Assembly (NCBI GenBank): GCA_025351795.1 | Contig: JANXVG010000067.1 | Span: 1-51,412, forward strand | Source: Salinibacterium sp. | GTDB lineage: Bacteria > Actinomycetota > Actinomycetes > Actinomycetales > Microbacteriaceae | Length of the DNA: 51,412 nt | Direction of reading: 5' to 3' | In this document: in pieces, positions 8,228-16,436 of the stretch | Numbering within the stretch: position 1 is the stretch's first letter | Layout: every line of letters begins with the position of its first letter | Translations under genes and position numbers: made by a program | Notes under the pieces: generated by a model | Databases searched by the model: none | What the model saw: only the letters and a program-made list of their open reading frames with translations | Told to the model about the DNA's origin: nothing

Positions 8228-8896
8228 ATGTACGAATTGACGAACGTTACGAAGAACTACACCCAGTCGAAGCGAAAGGTTGTGGCACTCAACGATGTCA
8301 CGTTGAGCATCCCGAAGGGGCAGTCCGTCGCGATCCAGGGGCCGACGGGTGGAGGAAAGTCAACGCTGCTGCACCTGCTCGGCGCTCTCGAGAGGCCCAC
8401 GAGCGGAACGGTCACCCTCGGGGAAGATGAGCTCGCTGCCCTGGGTGACTCCCGCCTCGCTCGAATCCGCGCCAAGGAGATCGGTTTCGTGTTTCAGGGG
8501 TTCAACCTGATTCCTACCCTGTCTGCGCAGGAGAACGTCGAGACGGCACTTGCACCGCTCGGCCTGCCGACACGCGAACGGCGTGAACGAGCAGTTGCGG
8601 CTCTGGAAAACCTAGGCCTCGGCGACCGAGCAACGCACTTGCCTTTCGAGTTGTCTGGCGGCCAGCAACAGCGGGTCGCGATCGCTCGCGCCTTGGTGAA
8701 AGATCCGGAAGTGCTTCTCGCGGATGAGCCGACGGGCAACCTCGATGAGCAGACACGCGATGAGATCATGGACCTACTCGAGGGCCTCTGGCGAGAAAAG
8801 GGCCTCACGCTCATCGTCGTCACCCACGACACCGCCGTAGCGAAGCGCGCACAGCGTCGCCTCCACATCAAGCAAGGGAAAGTGACCGAACGCTAG
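8228..8896 (+). CDS. ABC transporter ATP-binding protein (MacB/LolD type)
   Basis: 222 residues from the ATG at 8228, with AAGGAG eight bases upstream. Walker A GPTGGGKST (38-46), Q-loop FQGFNLIPTLSA, ABC signature LSGGQQQR, Walker B LLADEPTGN and the switch His in VVTHD are all present. The QGFNLIPTLSAQENV stretch is usual in LolD/MacB/SalX ATPases. It energises the permease encoded upstream. The substrate is not evident; families of this shape export peptides, antibiotics or lipids, or act as sensors. Its TAG stop overlaps the stop of an opposite-strand remnant at a CTAG site. Confidence 0.94.
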   Translation: MYELTNVTKNYTQSKRKVVALNDVTLSIPKGQSVAIQGPTGGGKSTLLHLLGALERPTSGTVTLGEDELAALGDSRLARIRAKEIGFVFQGFNLIPTLSAQENVETALAPLGLPTRERRERAVAALENLGLGDRATHLPFELSGGQQQRVAIARALVKDPEVLLADEPTGNLDEQTRDEIMDLLEGLWREKGLTLIVVTHDTAVAKRAQRRLHIKQGKVTER

Positions 8897-9261
8897 AGAG
8901 TCACGGCCATCGGGTTCCAGCCCTCTGGCACGGGAGAACTCGATGCAACGGTGCGGGCGACCGCAACCCAGTCGCCAGACGCCGTGGCATCCGTGTTTGC
9001 GACCACGATGTCGAGAATGTGATAGCCGAGTTCGCCCGAAGCCCGCTCGGGCAGGTCTGCGACCAGACCATGCATTGGCAACAGAGCGGCGTATTCCGCT
9101 GCACGCTCGATGTTGCGGAACCCGATTCTGGCACGTCGGCGAGCGCGCCGTCGAGATCGCTCGCCACTGCAGCTCGCACCGAATATAGCTAAACGGACAG
9201 CTGCGGGTTTTTCACCGGGAGATCCTCGTCGAATTACGCAGATACCCAGTTACCTTATGAA
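8893..9261 (-). pseudogene. Possible Gfo/Idh/MocA-type oxidoreductase C-terminal remnant
   Basis: A minus-strand frame is open from a TAA near 9261 to the TAG at 8893-8895. Its end reads GELGYHILDIVVANTDATAS and PVPEGWNPMAVTL. ELGYHxLDI followed by a short helix and a closing xPxGWNPxAxTL resembles the C-terminus of Gfo/Idh/MocA dehydrogenases. No Rossmann domain or convincing start is present, and the upstream part is arginine-rich and family-unlike. If real, it is a decayed tail of a sugar dehydrogenase. Otherwise the 430 bp between 8897 and 9328 is noncoding. Family call is tentative. Confidence 0.35.
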
Positions 9262-9328
9262 AGCGCTCCCAGGATGCCCCATTCGATGCCTCGCCGAGAG
9301 ACTGCTTACCGCATCCGCTGACTCGTGA

Positions 9329-9949
9329 TTGACTGTGCTCACGATGACCATGCAGCCGACTCTCGCCCTCTGGGACTCACCGCAACTCAGTCATCGTGAG
9401 CGCATTGTCGCGTACTCGGAAGACCGGGTCGCTTGGCTGCGTGCGCGCAGTCGCGGCGTGACGGCAACGGATGTCGCGCGCCTCACCGGCCCGCGAGCCC
9501 TTCAGTCGCTCGCCATCGAGAAGCTCTCTGGCACCGGGTTCGGCGGCAATGCGTACACTGACCACGGGCGGGCGCGCGAACCCGAAATCGCTCGTTGGGT
9601 GCGCACCAACCACCGCATCGAGCCAAACTCCGCGCTGTTCCACGCGGTCGGTGAGCCGCGTCATCTCGCCACGCCTGACGGAGTCGCCGTGGTGGATGGC
9701 AGTCTCGTTCTCGCCGAAATCAAGACGACGGTGTCGGCTTGGCGCACGATCCCACGCTCCTACCTCCGTCAGGTGTGGTGGCAGCAATACGTTCTCGGCG
9801 CCGAGCGCACTTTATTCGCGTGGGAACACCATGTCGACTTTGTTCCGACGAACCCCGAGCCCGAATGGCGCTGGATCGACCGCGATGACAACGAAATCCA
9901 CGTGCTCATCGGCTTGGCCGACCGACTGCTCGACCTGCTCAGAAACTGA
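9329..9949 (+). CDS. YqaJ/lambda-exonuclease-type PD-(D/E)XK nuclease
   Basis: 206 residues if the TTG at 9329 is used; ATG codons at 9344 and 9350 are alternatives. The YqaJ pattern is complete: GVTATDVARL near residue 43, GRAREPE (80-86), ATPDG with Asp117, AEIKT with Glu130 and Lys132, and QVWWQQYVLGAERTLFAWE (148-166). In phages this family resects DNA ends for single-strand annealing recombination. No phage genes or annealing protein are nearby. A methyltransferase follows by 31 bp on the same strand and pcrA lies beyond it in the opposite direction. A chromosomal repair role is inferred. Confidence 0.85.
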   Translation: MTVLTMTMQPTLALWDSPQLSHRERIVAYSEDRVAWLRARSRGVTATDVARLTGPRALQSLAIEKLSGTGFGGNAYTDHGRAREPEIARWVRTNHRIEPNSALFHAVGEPRHLATPDGVAVVDGSLVLAEIKTTVSAWRTIPRSYLRQVWWQQYVLGAERTLFAWEHHVDFVPTNPEPEWRWIDRDDNEIHVLIGLADRLLDLLRN

Positions 9950-9980
9950 TCGCTGGGTCGCGCTCATGCGGCTGTGACTC

Positions 9981-10769
9981 ATGTACGCGAATGGCACGGA
10001 TCGCGAACGCGCATACAACCAGGCAGCCGCAGCCGGCCGTGTGTATGCGGAAGACGAAGCTGCACTTCTGGTTGGGGCCGCATCCTCAGAGGCGCAGCTC
10101 GAGACGATGGTCTCTCGACGCGTTGACGGCGAACCCCGTGAGGTCGTCGTGGGCTGGGCGGAGTTCGCTCGCCTGCACATCGCCGTCGACCCCGGAGTCT
10201 TCGTGCCACGCCGACGCACCGAGCTTGTGGTGTTGAGGGCCATGAGGCTCGCCGCACCAGGGTCTATCGTGCTCGACCTGTGCTGCGGTTCTAGCGCGCT
10301 CGACGAGGTTATGCTCGCGGGCGTTCCCGGCGTCGAGTTGTACGCAGCAGATCTCGACCCAGTCGCGGTTCGCAACGCTCGCCGCACCCTCGAGCCGCTC
10401 GGCGGAGTGGTGCTCGAGGGAGACCTGTCTGAGCCGCTCCCTGACACCCTCCGCGAACGGATCGATGTCGTCATGTGCAACACCCCTTACGTGCCGAGCG
10501 GCGAGATCGAGTGGCTGCCAGCCGAGGCGCGACTGTACGAGGCGCGGATGGCGCTCGATGGTGGTTCTGACGGGCTCGATATCCAGCGGCGCGTTGTCGA
10601 GCAGGCGCCGCGCTGGCTGGCGCCGGGCGGTTCGCTCCTCGTCGAGGCCACCCAGCGCCAGGCGCCCACCACGGCGCAGCTCTTCGCGAGCTCCGGCCTG
10701 GCGTCGCACATAGTGCACTCGAAGAAGCGCGGCGCCACCATCGTGATCGGCACGCGGCCCCTCGACTGA
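9981..10769 (+). CDS. PrmC-related putative protein-(glutamine-N5) methyltransferase
   Basis: 262 residues. The N-terminal part has VPRRRTE (75-81), equivalent to the RPRTE segment of HemK/PrmC. The SAM-binding motif I is VLDLCCGSSAL (97-107), then AADLDP (122-127), and the substrate motif is NTPYVP (167-172) where PrmC has NPPY. PrmC methylates the GGQ glutamine of release factors. This group is an actinobacterial paralogue with unknown target, and the Thr at the second position of NxPY sets it apart from canonical PrmC. It lies downstream of the YqaJ nuclease, possibly in the same transcript, and converges with pcrA. Confidence 0.82.
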   Translation: MYANGTDRERAYNQAAAAGRVYAEDEAALLVGAASSEAQLETMVSRRVDGEPREVVVGWAEFARLHIAVDPGVFVPRRRTELVVLRAMRLAAPGSIVLDLCCGSSALDEVMLAGVPGVELYAADLDPVAVRNARRTLEPLGGVVLEGDLSEPLPDTLRERIDVVMCNTPYVPSGEIEWLPAEARLYEARMALDGGSDGLDIQRRVVEQAPRWLAPGGSLLVEATQRQAPTTAQLFASSGLASHIVHSKKRGATIVIGTRPLD

Positions 10770-10850
10770 AGCTGATCGAAGGTGACGCGGGTCGCGGTTG
10801 ACCGGCAGCGACAGTCGAAGGCCCAATCGACCGGCCTCGACCAGCCTCGA

Positions 10851-13235
10851 CTACAGCTTTTCGATGGGCGCGATCTTGATCAGAAGACGCTTGCGGCCAG
10901 CCGTCTCAAACTGCACCTCTGCAACACTCTTTGGCCCCTCGCCCGTGACAACCGTCACCCGGCCATCGCCGAAATCAGCGTGACGGATGCGGTCGCCGGC
11001 AACCAGTACAAGGTCGCCGTTGTCGCGTACCTTCCCGGTCACCAAGTTCGTCCATTCCGCCTTTACGCGCGGCGGGGCTGGTGGCAGCCCTCCTGGCTCG
11101 CGCGCGGCCGAGGCACCAAAGCCCCACGATGATCCGTCGCGGCGGGCATTGAGTGCTCGTGGCTGCGTTCCGCCGCGCGAGGTCGCCATGCCGGGTGACT
11201 GCTTCCAGTCGATGAGGTCAGCAGGAATCTCTTGTAGGTAGCGGCTCGGCATCGCGACGTTGACATCGCCAAACTGGGCGCGCGTCATGGCGAGAGAAAC
11301 GAACAGTCGCCTGCGAGCGCGCGTGATGCCCACGTAGAAGAGTCGGCGCTCCTCAGCGGGTCCTCCCGGTTCGTTCGCGGACATCCGGTGCGGCAAGAGA
11401 TCTTCCTCAACGCCGGTCAGAAAGACCGCCTCATACTCGAGGCCCTTCGCGGTGTGCAGTGTCATCAGCGAGACGGTGCCGCTCGAATCGTCGAGGTCGT
11501 CCGCGGCGGCTACCAGAGAGACTTCGGTGAGAAAGTCGATGAGGGTTCCCGTTGAGCTATTTTTCTGAAACTCCTTCGTCACCGCAACGAGTTCTTCGAC
11601 GTTCTCGGCCCTGGCCTCATCCTGCGGGTCGCGGGATGCTCGCAAGGCGTCGATAAAGCCAGTCTTCTCGAGGAGCGTCGTGAGCACGTCCGCCGGCCGC
11701 GACGCGTCCCCGTCGAGGCCCACCTCGTCGAGGATGGCGGCCAGGCCGAGAACCGCCGCGGTGATCTTGGGGCCTAAGGCCAGTTCATCCGCCTTCCGCA
11801 GTGCCTCGCGCAGACTGATGTCATTGCGGTCGGCGTAGCTCTGAAGGGTCGCCTCGGTCACGCCCCCAATGCCCCGCCTCGGTACATTCAGGATGCGCCG
11901 CACGGCCATCGGATCAGCCGGATTCGCAACCGAAATGAGGTACGCCATCGCATCCTTGATCTCGGCTCGTTCGTAAAACTTCGTGCCGCCCAGAACCCGA
12001 TACGGCAGGGCGGACCGAATGAAAATCTCTTCGAGTGCTCGCGTTTGCGCATTCGTGCGGTAGAACACCGCCATGTCTTTGTAGGCGACGCCCTGCTCGT
12101 GCATCACGGCGATCTCGTTCGCGACGAATTGCGCTTCGTCGTGGCCGGAGTAACCGGTAAACCCGGTGATCTTCTCGCCCGAGCCGATCGTCGTGAACAA
12201 CTTCTTGTCCGTGCGATCAAAGTTGTTCGAAATCACCGCATTGGCCGCGTCGAGAATGTTCTGCGTCGAGCGGTAGTTCTGTTCGAGCAGAATCGTTTTC
12301 GAGTGCGGAAAGTCTCGCTCGAACTCGACGATGTTGCGGATGTCGGCTCCGCGAAACGCGTAGATCGACTGGTCGGAGTCGCCGACCACAGTGAGGGAAG
12401 CAGCATCCAGGTGACCACGCCCTTGCCGGTCGAGCGGCAGGTCGCCCTGAGTGACCGGCCTGGTGAGTTCGCGGATCAGCGCGTACTGCGCGTGGTTGGT
12501 GTCTTGGTATTCATCGACGAGAATATGCCGGAATCGCCGCCGGTAGAGCGCCGCAACCTGCGGAAACGCCCGAAACAGGTAGACCGTCTGACCGATCAGA
12601 TCGTCAAAGTCGAACGCGTTAGCGCGGCGCAGATCCTGGGTGTATCGGCGGAAAATCTCCAGAAACATGATCTCGTTAGGGTCGCTGAAGTTCGCGCCAC
12701 GTGCGTAACTCTCGACATCCTGCAGCTCGTTCTTCAGCTTCGAGATCTTGCCGCTTGCCTGCGAAACGGTGAACCCGAAGGTGTCAGCGTCGAGGTCCTT
12801 GATGATGCGCTTGATGAGCGCACGACTGTCAGCCGAGTCGTAAATCGTGAAGCTCTTGGCGAAGCCAAACTGCTCAGCCTCCCGCCGTAAAATGCGCACG
12901 CACGCGGAGTGAAACGTCGAGATCCACATGCCCTGGGCCTGCTCGAGCCCGACGAGTGCCTGCACCCGCTCGCGCATTTCTGCCGCCGCTTTGTTGGTGA
13001 ACGTGATCGCCAGGATCTGGCTCGGCCACGCCTCTCGGCTCTGCAGCAGTCCCGCAATGCGCCTCGTGAGCACGCTCGTCTTACCGGATCCGGCGCCTGC
13101 CACGATCAGCAGCGATGGACCACGGTACTCCACAGCTTCACGTTGCTGTGGGTTGAGGCCGGCCAGCAAAGCATCGGCGACACTGCCGCCGGGTGGCTGC
13201 TCGGCGGGTTCGAATGGGTCGAGAACAAAGGTCAT
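10851..13235 (-). CDS. pcrA: ATP-dependent DNA helicase PcrA/UvrD
   Basis: 794 residues of superfamily 1A helicase. Motifs include the Q-motif LNPQQREAV (27-35), Walker A AGAGSGKT (46-53), the ITFTNKAAAEM motif Ia, VDEYQDTN (Walker B), VVGDSDQSIYAFRGAD, QNYRST, and the C-terminal SLMTLHTAKGLEYEAVF and VGITRARRRLFVS. The extreme C-terminus (GDRIRHADFGDGRVT) matches the Tudor-like domain that lets PcrA bind RNA polymerase. It unwinds DNA in repair and removes transcription-replication conflicts. Its upstream region faces the AbiEi-like gene. Confidence 0.96.
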   Translation of the reverse strand: MTFVLDPFEPAEQPPGGSVADALLAGLNPQQREAVEYRGPSLLIVAGAGSGKTSVLTRRIAGLLQSREAWPSQILAITFTNKAAAEMRERVQALVGLEQAQGMWISTFHSACVRILRREAEQFGFAKSFTIYDSADSRALIKRIIKDLDADTFGFTVSQASGKISKLKNELQDVESYARGANFSDPNEIMFLEIFRRYTQDLRRANAFDFDDLIGQTVYLFRAFPQVAALYRRRFRHILVDEYQDTNHAQYALIRELTRPVTQGDLPLDRQGRGHLDAASLTVVGDSDQSIYAFRGADIRNIVEFERDFPHSKTILLEQNYRSTQNILDAANAVISNNFDRTDKKLFTTIGSGEKITGFTGYSGHDEAQFVANEIAVMHEQGVAYKDMAVFYRTNAQTRALEEIFIRSALPYRVLGGTKFYERAEIKDAMAYLISVANPADPMAVRRILNVPRRGIGGVTEATLQSYADRNDISLREALRKADELALGPKITAAVLGLAAILDEVGLDGDASRPADVLTTLLEKTGFIDALRASRDPQDEARAENVEELVAVTKEFQKNSSTGTLIDFLTEVSLVAAADDLDDSSGTVSLMTLHTAKGLEYEAVFLTGVEEDLLPHRMSANEPGGPAEERRLFYVGITRARRRLFVSLAMTRAQFGDVNVAMPSRYLQEIPADLIDWKQSPGMATSRGGTQPRALNARRDGSSWGFGASAAREPGGLPPAPPRVKAEWTNLVTGKVRDNGDLVLVAGDRIRHADFGDGRVTVVTGEGPKSVAEVQFETAGRKRLLIKIAPIEKL

Positions 13236-13326
13236 AGCGAAGCAATTCTAGGCGTGGGCACGGACCTGTCGGCCCGGCCCGCGTGCCGCTCGGCCCCTCC
13301 CGGCCCGCCTCCCGAGGTGTGCGCCG

Positions 13327-13411
13327 ATACCGAATGAAGGAGATATCGATCGAAGCGGGCATCTGGTCAATAGAAGCTCCCGCATCCGCCGTCTTCTCCT
13401 TCATTTGGCGC
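13327..13411. repeat. Spaced inverted-repeat element, copy 1
   Basis: An 85-bp unit. The left arm CGAATGAAGGAGA (13331-13343) and the right arm TCTCCTTCATTTGG (13395-13408) are inverted copies with one mismatch, separated by 51 bp of unrelated sequence. The same arms, arm length and spacing recur at 14444-14528, while the centres differ. It lies between divergent pcrA and the AbiEi-like gene, so it may overlap the promoter of the latter. A small CGGG/CCCG pairing is possible inside the centre. Confidence 0.85.
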
Positions 13412-13481
13412 CGACCGAACGCAACTACACCAGTCACGGATGCAGCCAGACCCCACAGCCCACCGCGCGCGATCCTGCAGC

Positions 13482-14414
13482 ATGCACAAAATGGCCGCGG
13501 CCATCCGCCGACGAGGAGGACTTGCCGCCACTTTCGAACTGTATGCAGACGGTTTCAGCCGGCAGCAGCTGCACGCGGCCGTCGCGAACCGCCAGGTGAT
13601 TCGAGTTCGCCAGGGCTGGTATACGACCGTCGATACTCACCCGCTGCTCATCCAGGGCGCTCGAGTCGGGGGACAGGTCACCTGTTTGTCGGGACTCTCA
13701 CTGCATGGCGTGTGGACGTATCCCACGAGCGACTTGCACGTGTCAGTGCCACCACAGGCGTGTCGACTTCGGGTGAAAGACGACATGCGAGAACGGTTGG
13801 CTGATCTGCGCAGACCCCTCGTTCGAACCCACTGGACCGCATCCATTGCGGCCACTGCAGCAGCCGTGACCACCGCGGTGGCCACGACGTCAGCCGTAGC
13901 ATCGACCGTCGCCTCCAGAAGTCGTCTCATGCTCGACCCGATCGCTTGCCTTGAGGACGCGATCGGGTGCCAAAACCCCGAATCGCTGACGGCGGCGGGT
14001 GACTCGCTGCTCCACACCATGCCGCACCTGGCTGCCGCCTGGGCGCAACTGGCTGCGCGCAGCATCCGGGCTCATCGCGGTTACCTCCAGCACATCGATG
14101 GCGTGTGCGAGTCAGGAACGGAGTCGCTCGTGTGGTTTCGGTTGCGACCTTTCCGGTTGTCGATTGTCCGCCAGGTGCGGATCGACGGTGTCGGTCGCGT
14201 CGACTTTCTGGTCGGCCAACGGTTGGTTGTCGAAGCGGATGGCGCCGAATACCACACAGATCCAATTCAGTTCGAACGCGATCGGCATCGCGATGCAGTC
14301 CTCAGCCGGCTCGGATATCGCGTGCTCAGGTTCAGCTATAGACAGATCATGTTCAACTGGCCCGAGGTGGAAACCGCGATACTCAGTGCGGTCTTCCGGG
14401 GTGACCACCACTAG
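13482..14414 (+). CDS. AbiEi-like protein with C-terminal DUF559 (Vsr-like) endonuclease domain
   Basis: 310 residues from the ATG at 13482; an in-frame ATG at 13440 is possible. The N-terminal part (AIRRRGGLAATFELYADGFS, then VRQGWYTTV and VTCLSGLSLHGVW) matches the winged-helix region of AbiEi-type type IV antitoxin-like proteins. The C-terminal part has the DUF559 nuclease pattern VVEADGAEYHTD, FERDRHRDAVLSRLGYRVLRF. Between them is an Ala/Thr/Val low-complexity stretch (about bases 13845-13920). No AbiEii-type toxin gene is adjacent, so this is an orphan. It is flanked on both sides by matching inverted-repeat elements. Function unknown. Confidence 0.8.
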   Translation: MHKMAAAIRRRGGLAATFELYADGFSRQQLHAAVANRQVIRVRQGWYTTVDTHPLLIQGARVGGQVTCLSGLSLHGVWTYPTSDLHVSVPPQACRLRVKDDMRERLADLRRPLVRTHWTASIAATAAAVTTAVATTSAVASTVASRSRLMLDPIACLEDAIGCQNPESLTAAGDSLLHTMPHLAAAWAQLAARSIRAHRGYLQHIDGVCESGTESLVWFRLRPFRLSIVRQVRIDGVGRVDFLVGQRLVVEADGAEYHTDPIQFERDRHRDAVLSRLGYRVLRFSYRQIMFNWPEVETAILSAVFRGDHH

Positions 14415-14443
14415 CGAGGTGGAGTAGTGCGCACTGGTGTTTT

Positions 14444-14528
14444 GCGCCAAATGAAGGAGAACTTCGGTTGCTGCCCGGTTTCCCTGCCAGCCAGCACCCT
14501 CGTTCGCGCAATCTCCTTCATTTGGCAC
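14444..14528. repeat. Spaced inverted-repeat element, copy 2
   Basis: An 85-bp unit. The arm GCGCCAAATGAAGGAGA (14444-14460) and its inverse TCTCCTTCATTTGGCAC (14512-14528) match over 17 bp with one mismatch and are separated by 51 bp. It lies between the convergent ends of the AbiEi-like gene (14414) and the GDPD gene (14626). The rest of the 210-bp gap shows nothing else. It could act as a hairpin terminator once transcribed, but the long loop argues against a simple one. Confidence 0.88.
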
Positions 14529-14625
14529 ACAGGAGGTGCCGACGGACGGCCGACGGACCGCCGGTGCACCGCGCGCGCCTTGGGCCAGCACTGCAGCGGC
14601 ACGCGGGGATGGCGCTGCCGCAGAC

Positions 14626-15633
14626 TCAGGGGCCTGCGAGAGCCTCGACCACGAGATCGGGCTGGTCGGCGAACACGCCGTCGACGCCCGCGGTGAGCAC
14701 GAGCCGATACTCGTCGAGCCAGTCGCCAAGATCCCCCGGCGACATACCGCGCCGAAAGTTTTCCGCGAGGAAGGCGTTCTCGGCACGCAGGGTCCAGACG
14801 TAGACCGCGAGCCCCGCGGCGTGGGCGCGGTCAACGACGTCAGTGACGCCGACCACCGAGCCCGCGGCATCCGCGCGGAGAAGCAGCGACTTGTCGACGC
14901 TCACACCGTCGACGGCGTGCGCCAGTCGCGCGAGGCCGGCATCCGTGAGCTGCGCGGAGTACGGCGTCGCGGCGTCGCCAAACCGAGCAACGAGGTCGGC
15001 TGCCGATCCGCTCGCTTCCACGAGATATACCAGCCGGCCAGGCACCCCGCGCGCGCGAACCTTGCCAAGCACGGTCTGCTCAAAGCACTCGACGATGAGG
15101 TTGTCAGCGGTCGCCCACGGCATTATCTCGGCGGCGAACAACTCGTCGAGCGGCAGCCCGATGGACTCGAAGTAGCTGGCGTGCTTAAGCTCCGCGACCA
15201 TCACGAGCTGGCGGCCGTGTCGCGCGGTTGCCTCATCAATAATCGCGATCAGGTCGCTCAGACGCACTATGCCTTCGGTGCCGTCGAAGGTCGCGCTGTG
15301 CGGACGCAGCGTCGGCAGGCGTTCCCTCGCACGCAGGGTGGAGAGTTCGTTCCACGTGAAGTCCTCGGTGAACCACCCCGTTAATGGGCAGCCGTCGATG
15401 GTCTTCGTGACCCTGCGCAGAGCGAACTCCGGATGCTGTGCCACATCCGTTGTTCCCGAAATCTCGTTCTCGTGCCTGAGCACGAGCACGCCGTCCTTCG
15501 TGGCCACAATGTCGGGCTCCACCGCATCCGCACCGAGGGCGAAGGCCAGCTGATACGCCGACCGGGTGTGCTCTGGACGATACCCGCTCGCGCCACGATG
15601 GCCGATGACGAGAGGCCGACCGGAGATAGTCAC
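14626..15633 (-). CDS. Glycerophosphodiester phosphodiesterase family protein
   Basis: 335 residues, TIM-barrel GDPD family. The N-terminal active site is complete: GHRGASG with His12, Glu39 and Asp41 in AVEPDIV, and His54 in LRHENE. Family members hydrolyse glycerophosphodiesters to glycerol-3-phosphate and an alcohol. No signal peptide is seen, so a cytoplasmic enzyme is likely. This fits with glpD elsewhere in the window, which oxidises glycerol-3-phosphate. It is divergent from the small zinc-ribbon gene starting at 15675. Confidence 0.92.
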   Translation of the reverse strand: MTISGRPLVIGHRGASGYRPEHTRSAYQLAFALGADAVEPDIVATKDGVLVLRHENEISGTTDVAQHPEFALRRVTKTIDGCPLTGWFTEDFTWNELSTLRARERLPTLRPHSATFDGTEGIVRLSDLIAIIDEATARHGRQLVMVAELKHASYFESIGLPLDELFAAEIMPWATADNLIVECFEQTVLGKVRARGVPGRLVYLVEASGSAADLVARFGDAATPYSAQLTDAGLARLAHAVDGVSVDKSLLLRADAAGSVVGVTDVVDRAHAAGLAVYVWTLRAENAFLAENFRRGMSPGDLGDWLDEYRLVLTAGVDGVFADQPDLVVEALAGP

Positions 15634-15674
15634 CCATCAAGCGTATGGCCGACGCGCCCCGGTACCATTTCTCC

Positions 15675-15896
15675 ATGGCCACCTGTTCGAACTGCGCAAG
15701 CACGCTCGACCCTGCGTGGAGATTCTGCATCTTCTGCGGCACCCCGGTGATCCCAGCGGCCATCCGCCCGGATGCCGCGGCTAGTGCCACGAAGACCGGC
15801 CCCGCGCTGCCTACCACCCTCTCGATTCTCGCGATCATCTTTGGGATCCTCATCGGCGTCGCGACCATCGTGTTTCTCGTGTCCCGTGCGCACTGA
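15675..15896 (+). CDS. Small zinc-ribbon membrane protein
   Basis: 73 residues from the ATG at 15675. The N-terminus has two cysteine pairs, CSNC (residues 4-7) and CIFC, spaced as in a rubredoxin-type zinc ribbon. A Pro/Ala linker leads to one membrane helix (TTLSILAIIFGILIGVATIV) near the C-terminus. Such proteins are common and of unknown role; the ribbon should face the cytoplasm. The next gene starts at a GTG inside this gene, overlapping by 11 bp, so the two are probably co-translated. Confidence 0.75.
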   Translation: MATCSNCASTLDPAWRFCIFCGTPVIPAAIRPDAAASATKTGPALPTTLSILAIIFGILIGVATIVFLVSRAH

Positions 15897-16404
15897 ACTC
15901 GACTGGCGCGAGCCGACCAGCGCCATCCCGCTGCGGTGGGGCACCTACCGCGGCCGACGCCTTGCGGGGTTGGTGTTCATCGTGAGTGGACTGCTCGGGC
16001 TACAGGGAGCCAACCCGCACATCCTCTACCTCTTGCTTTTGGGCACGACTTTCCACACCGTCGGATGGGCAATCATGCCCTCACAGGGCTGGCGTCGGCT
16101 ACTCGTTGCTGCCCCCAATATCGCCGTCATCTGGCTGCTACTTACCGGACCTCAATCGGTGTGGATGCTCACCGTGCCGTATTTGTCCTGGTTGCTTGTG
16201 CGGCAGCGACCGCTGCGCAGTTACCTTTCGTTCGTGTTTGTTCTCATCGGCGGGATCACCCTCCCGCAGTTTTTTCAGGAATACTCGGCAATGCCGTGGG
16301 CGCTTTTGATCTCGGCGGCGGTGCTCACGGCATCCGCCTGGGTCGCTCGCTACCTCGCCGCCACCGTAAAAACACCCAGCGTATTCGCGGAGGCGATCGG
16401 CTAG
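15886..16404 (+). CDS. Multi-pass membrane protein of unknown function
   Basis: 172 residues from the GTG at 15886, chosen because it continues directly from the zinc-ribbon gene and gives MRTELDWREPTSAIPLRWGT before the first helix. About five hydrophobic segments follow (roughly 28-45, 48-62, 70-88, 95-108 and 115-150). I do not recognise the family. The 11-bp overlap with the zinc-ribbon gene suggests a shared function. It ends 32 bp before the BI-1 family gene on the same strand. Confidence 0.7.
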   Translation: MRTELDWREPTSAIPLRWGTYRGRRLAGLVFIVSGLLGLQGANPHILYLLLLGTTFHTVGWAIMPSQGWRRLLVAAPNIAVIWLLLTGPQSVWMLTVPYLSWLLVRQRPLRSYLSFVFVLIGGITLPQFFQEYSAMPWALLISAAVLTASAWVARYLAATVKTPSVFAEAIG

Positions 16405-16436
16405 CGTAGTCACCAGCACAGAAGGAGACGCTGACC

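Noticed and set aside
12045-12890. Plus-strand open frame of 281 codons
   Set aside because: It lies wholly antisense to pcrA, whose motifs are complete. The product is rich in Arg/Val/Asp with no family pattern, as expected for a shadow of a high-GC gene.
13482-14414. Complete AbiE-type toxin-antitoxin system
   Set aside because: Only an AbiEi-like N-terminal region is seen. No AbiEii nucleotidyltransferase gene lies on either side, and the C-terminus is a DUF559 nuclease-like domain, so a TA pair is not supported here or at 26295-27332.
13327-14528. Insertion sequence or transposon with terminal inverted repeats
   Set aside because: No transposase is encoded inside and I found no target-site duplication next to the elements; each element is itself an inverted pair, unlike simple IS ends.
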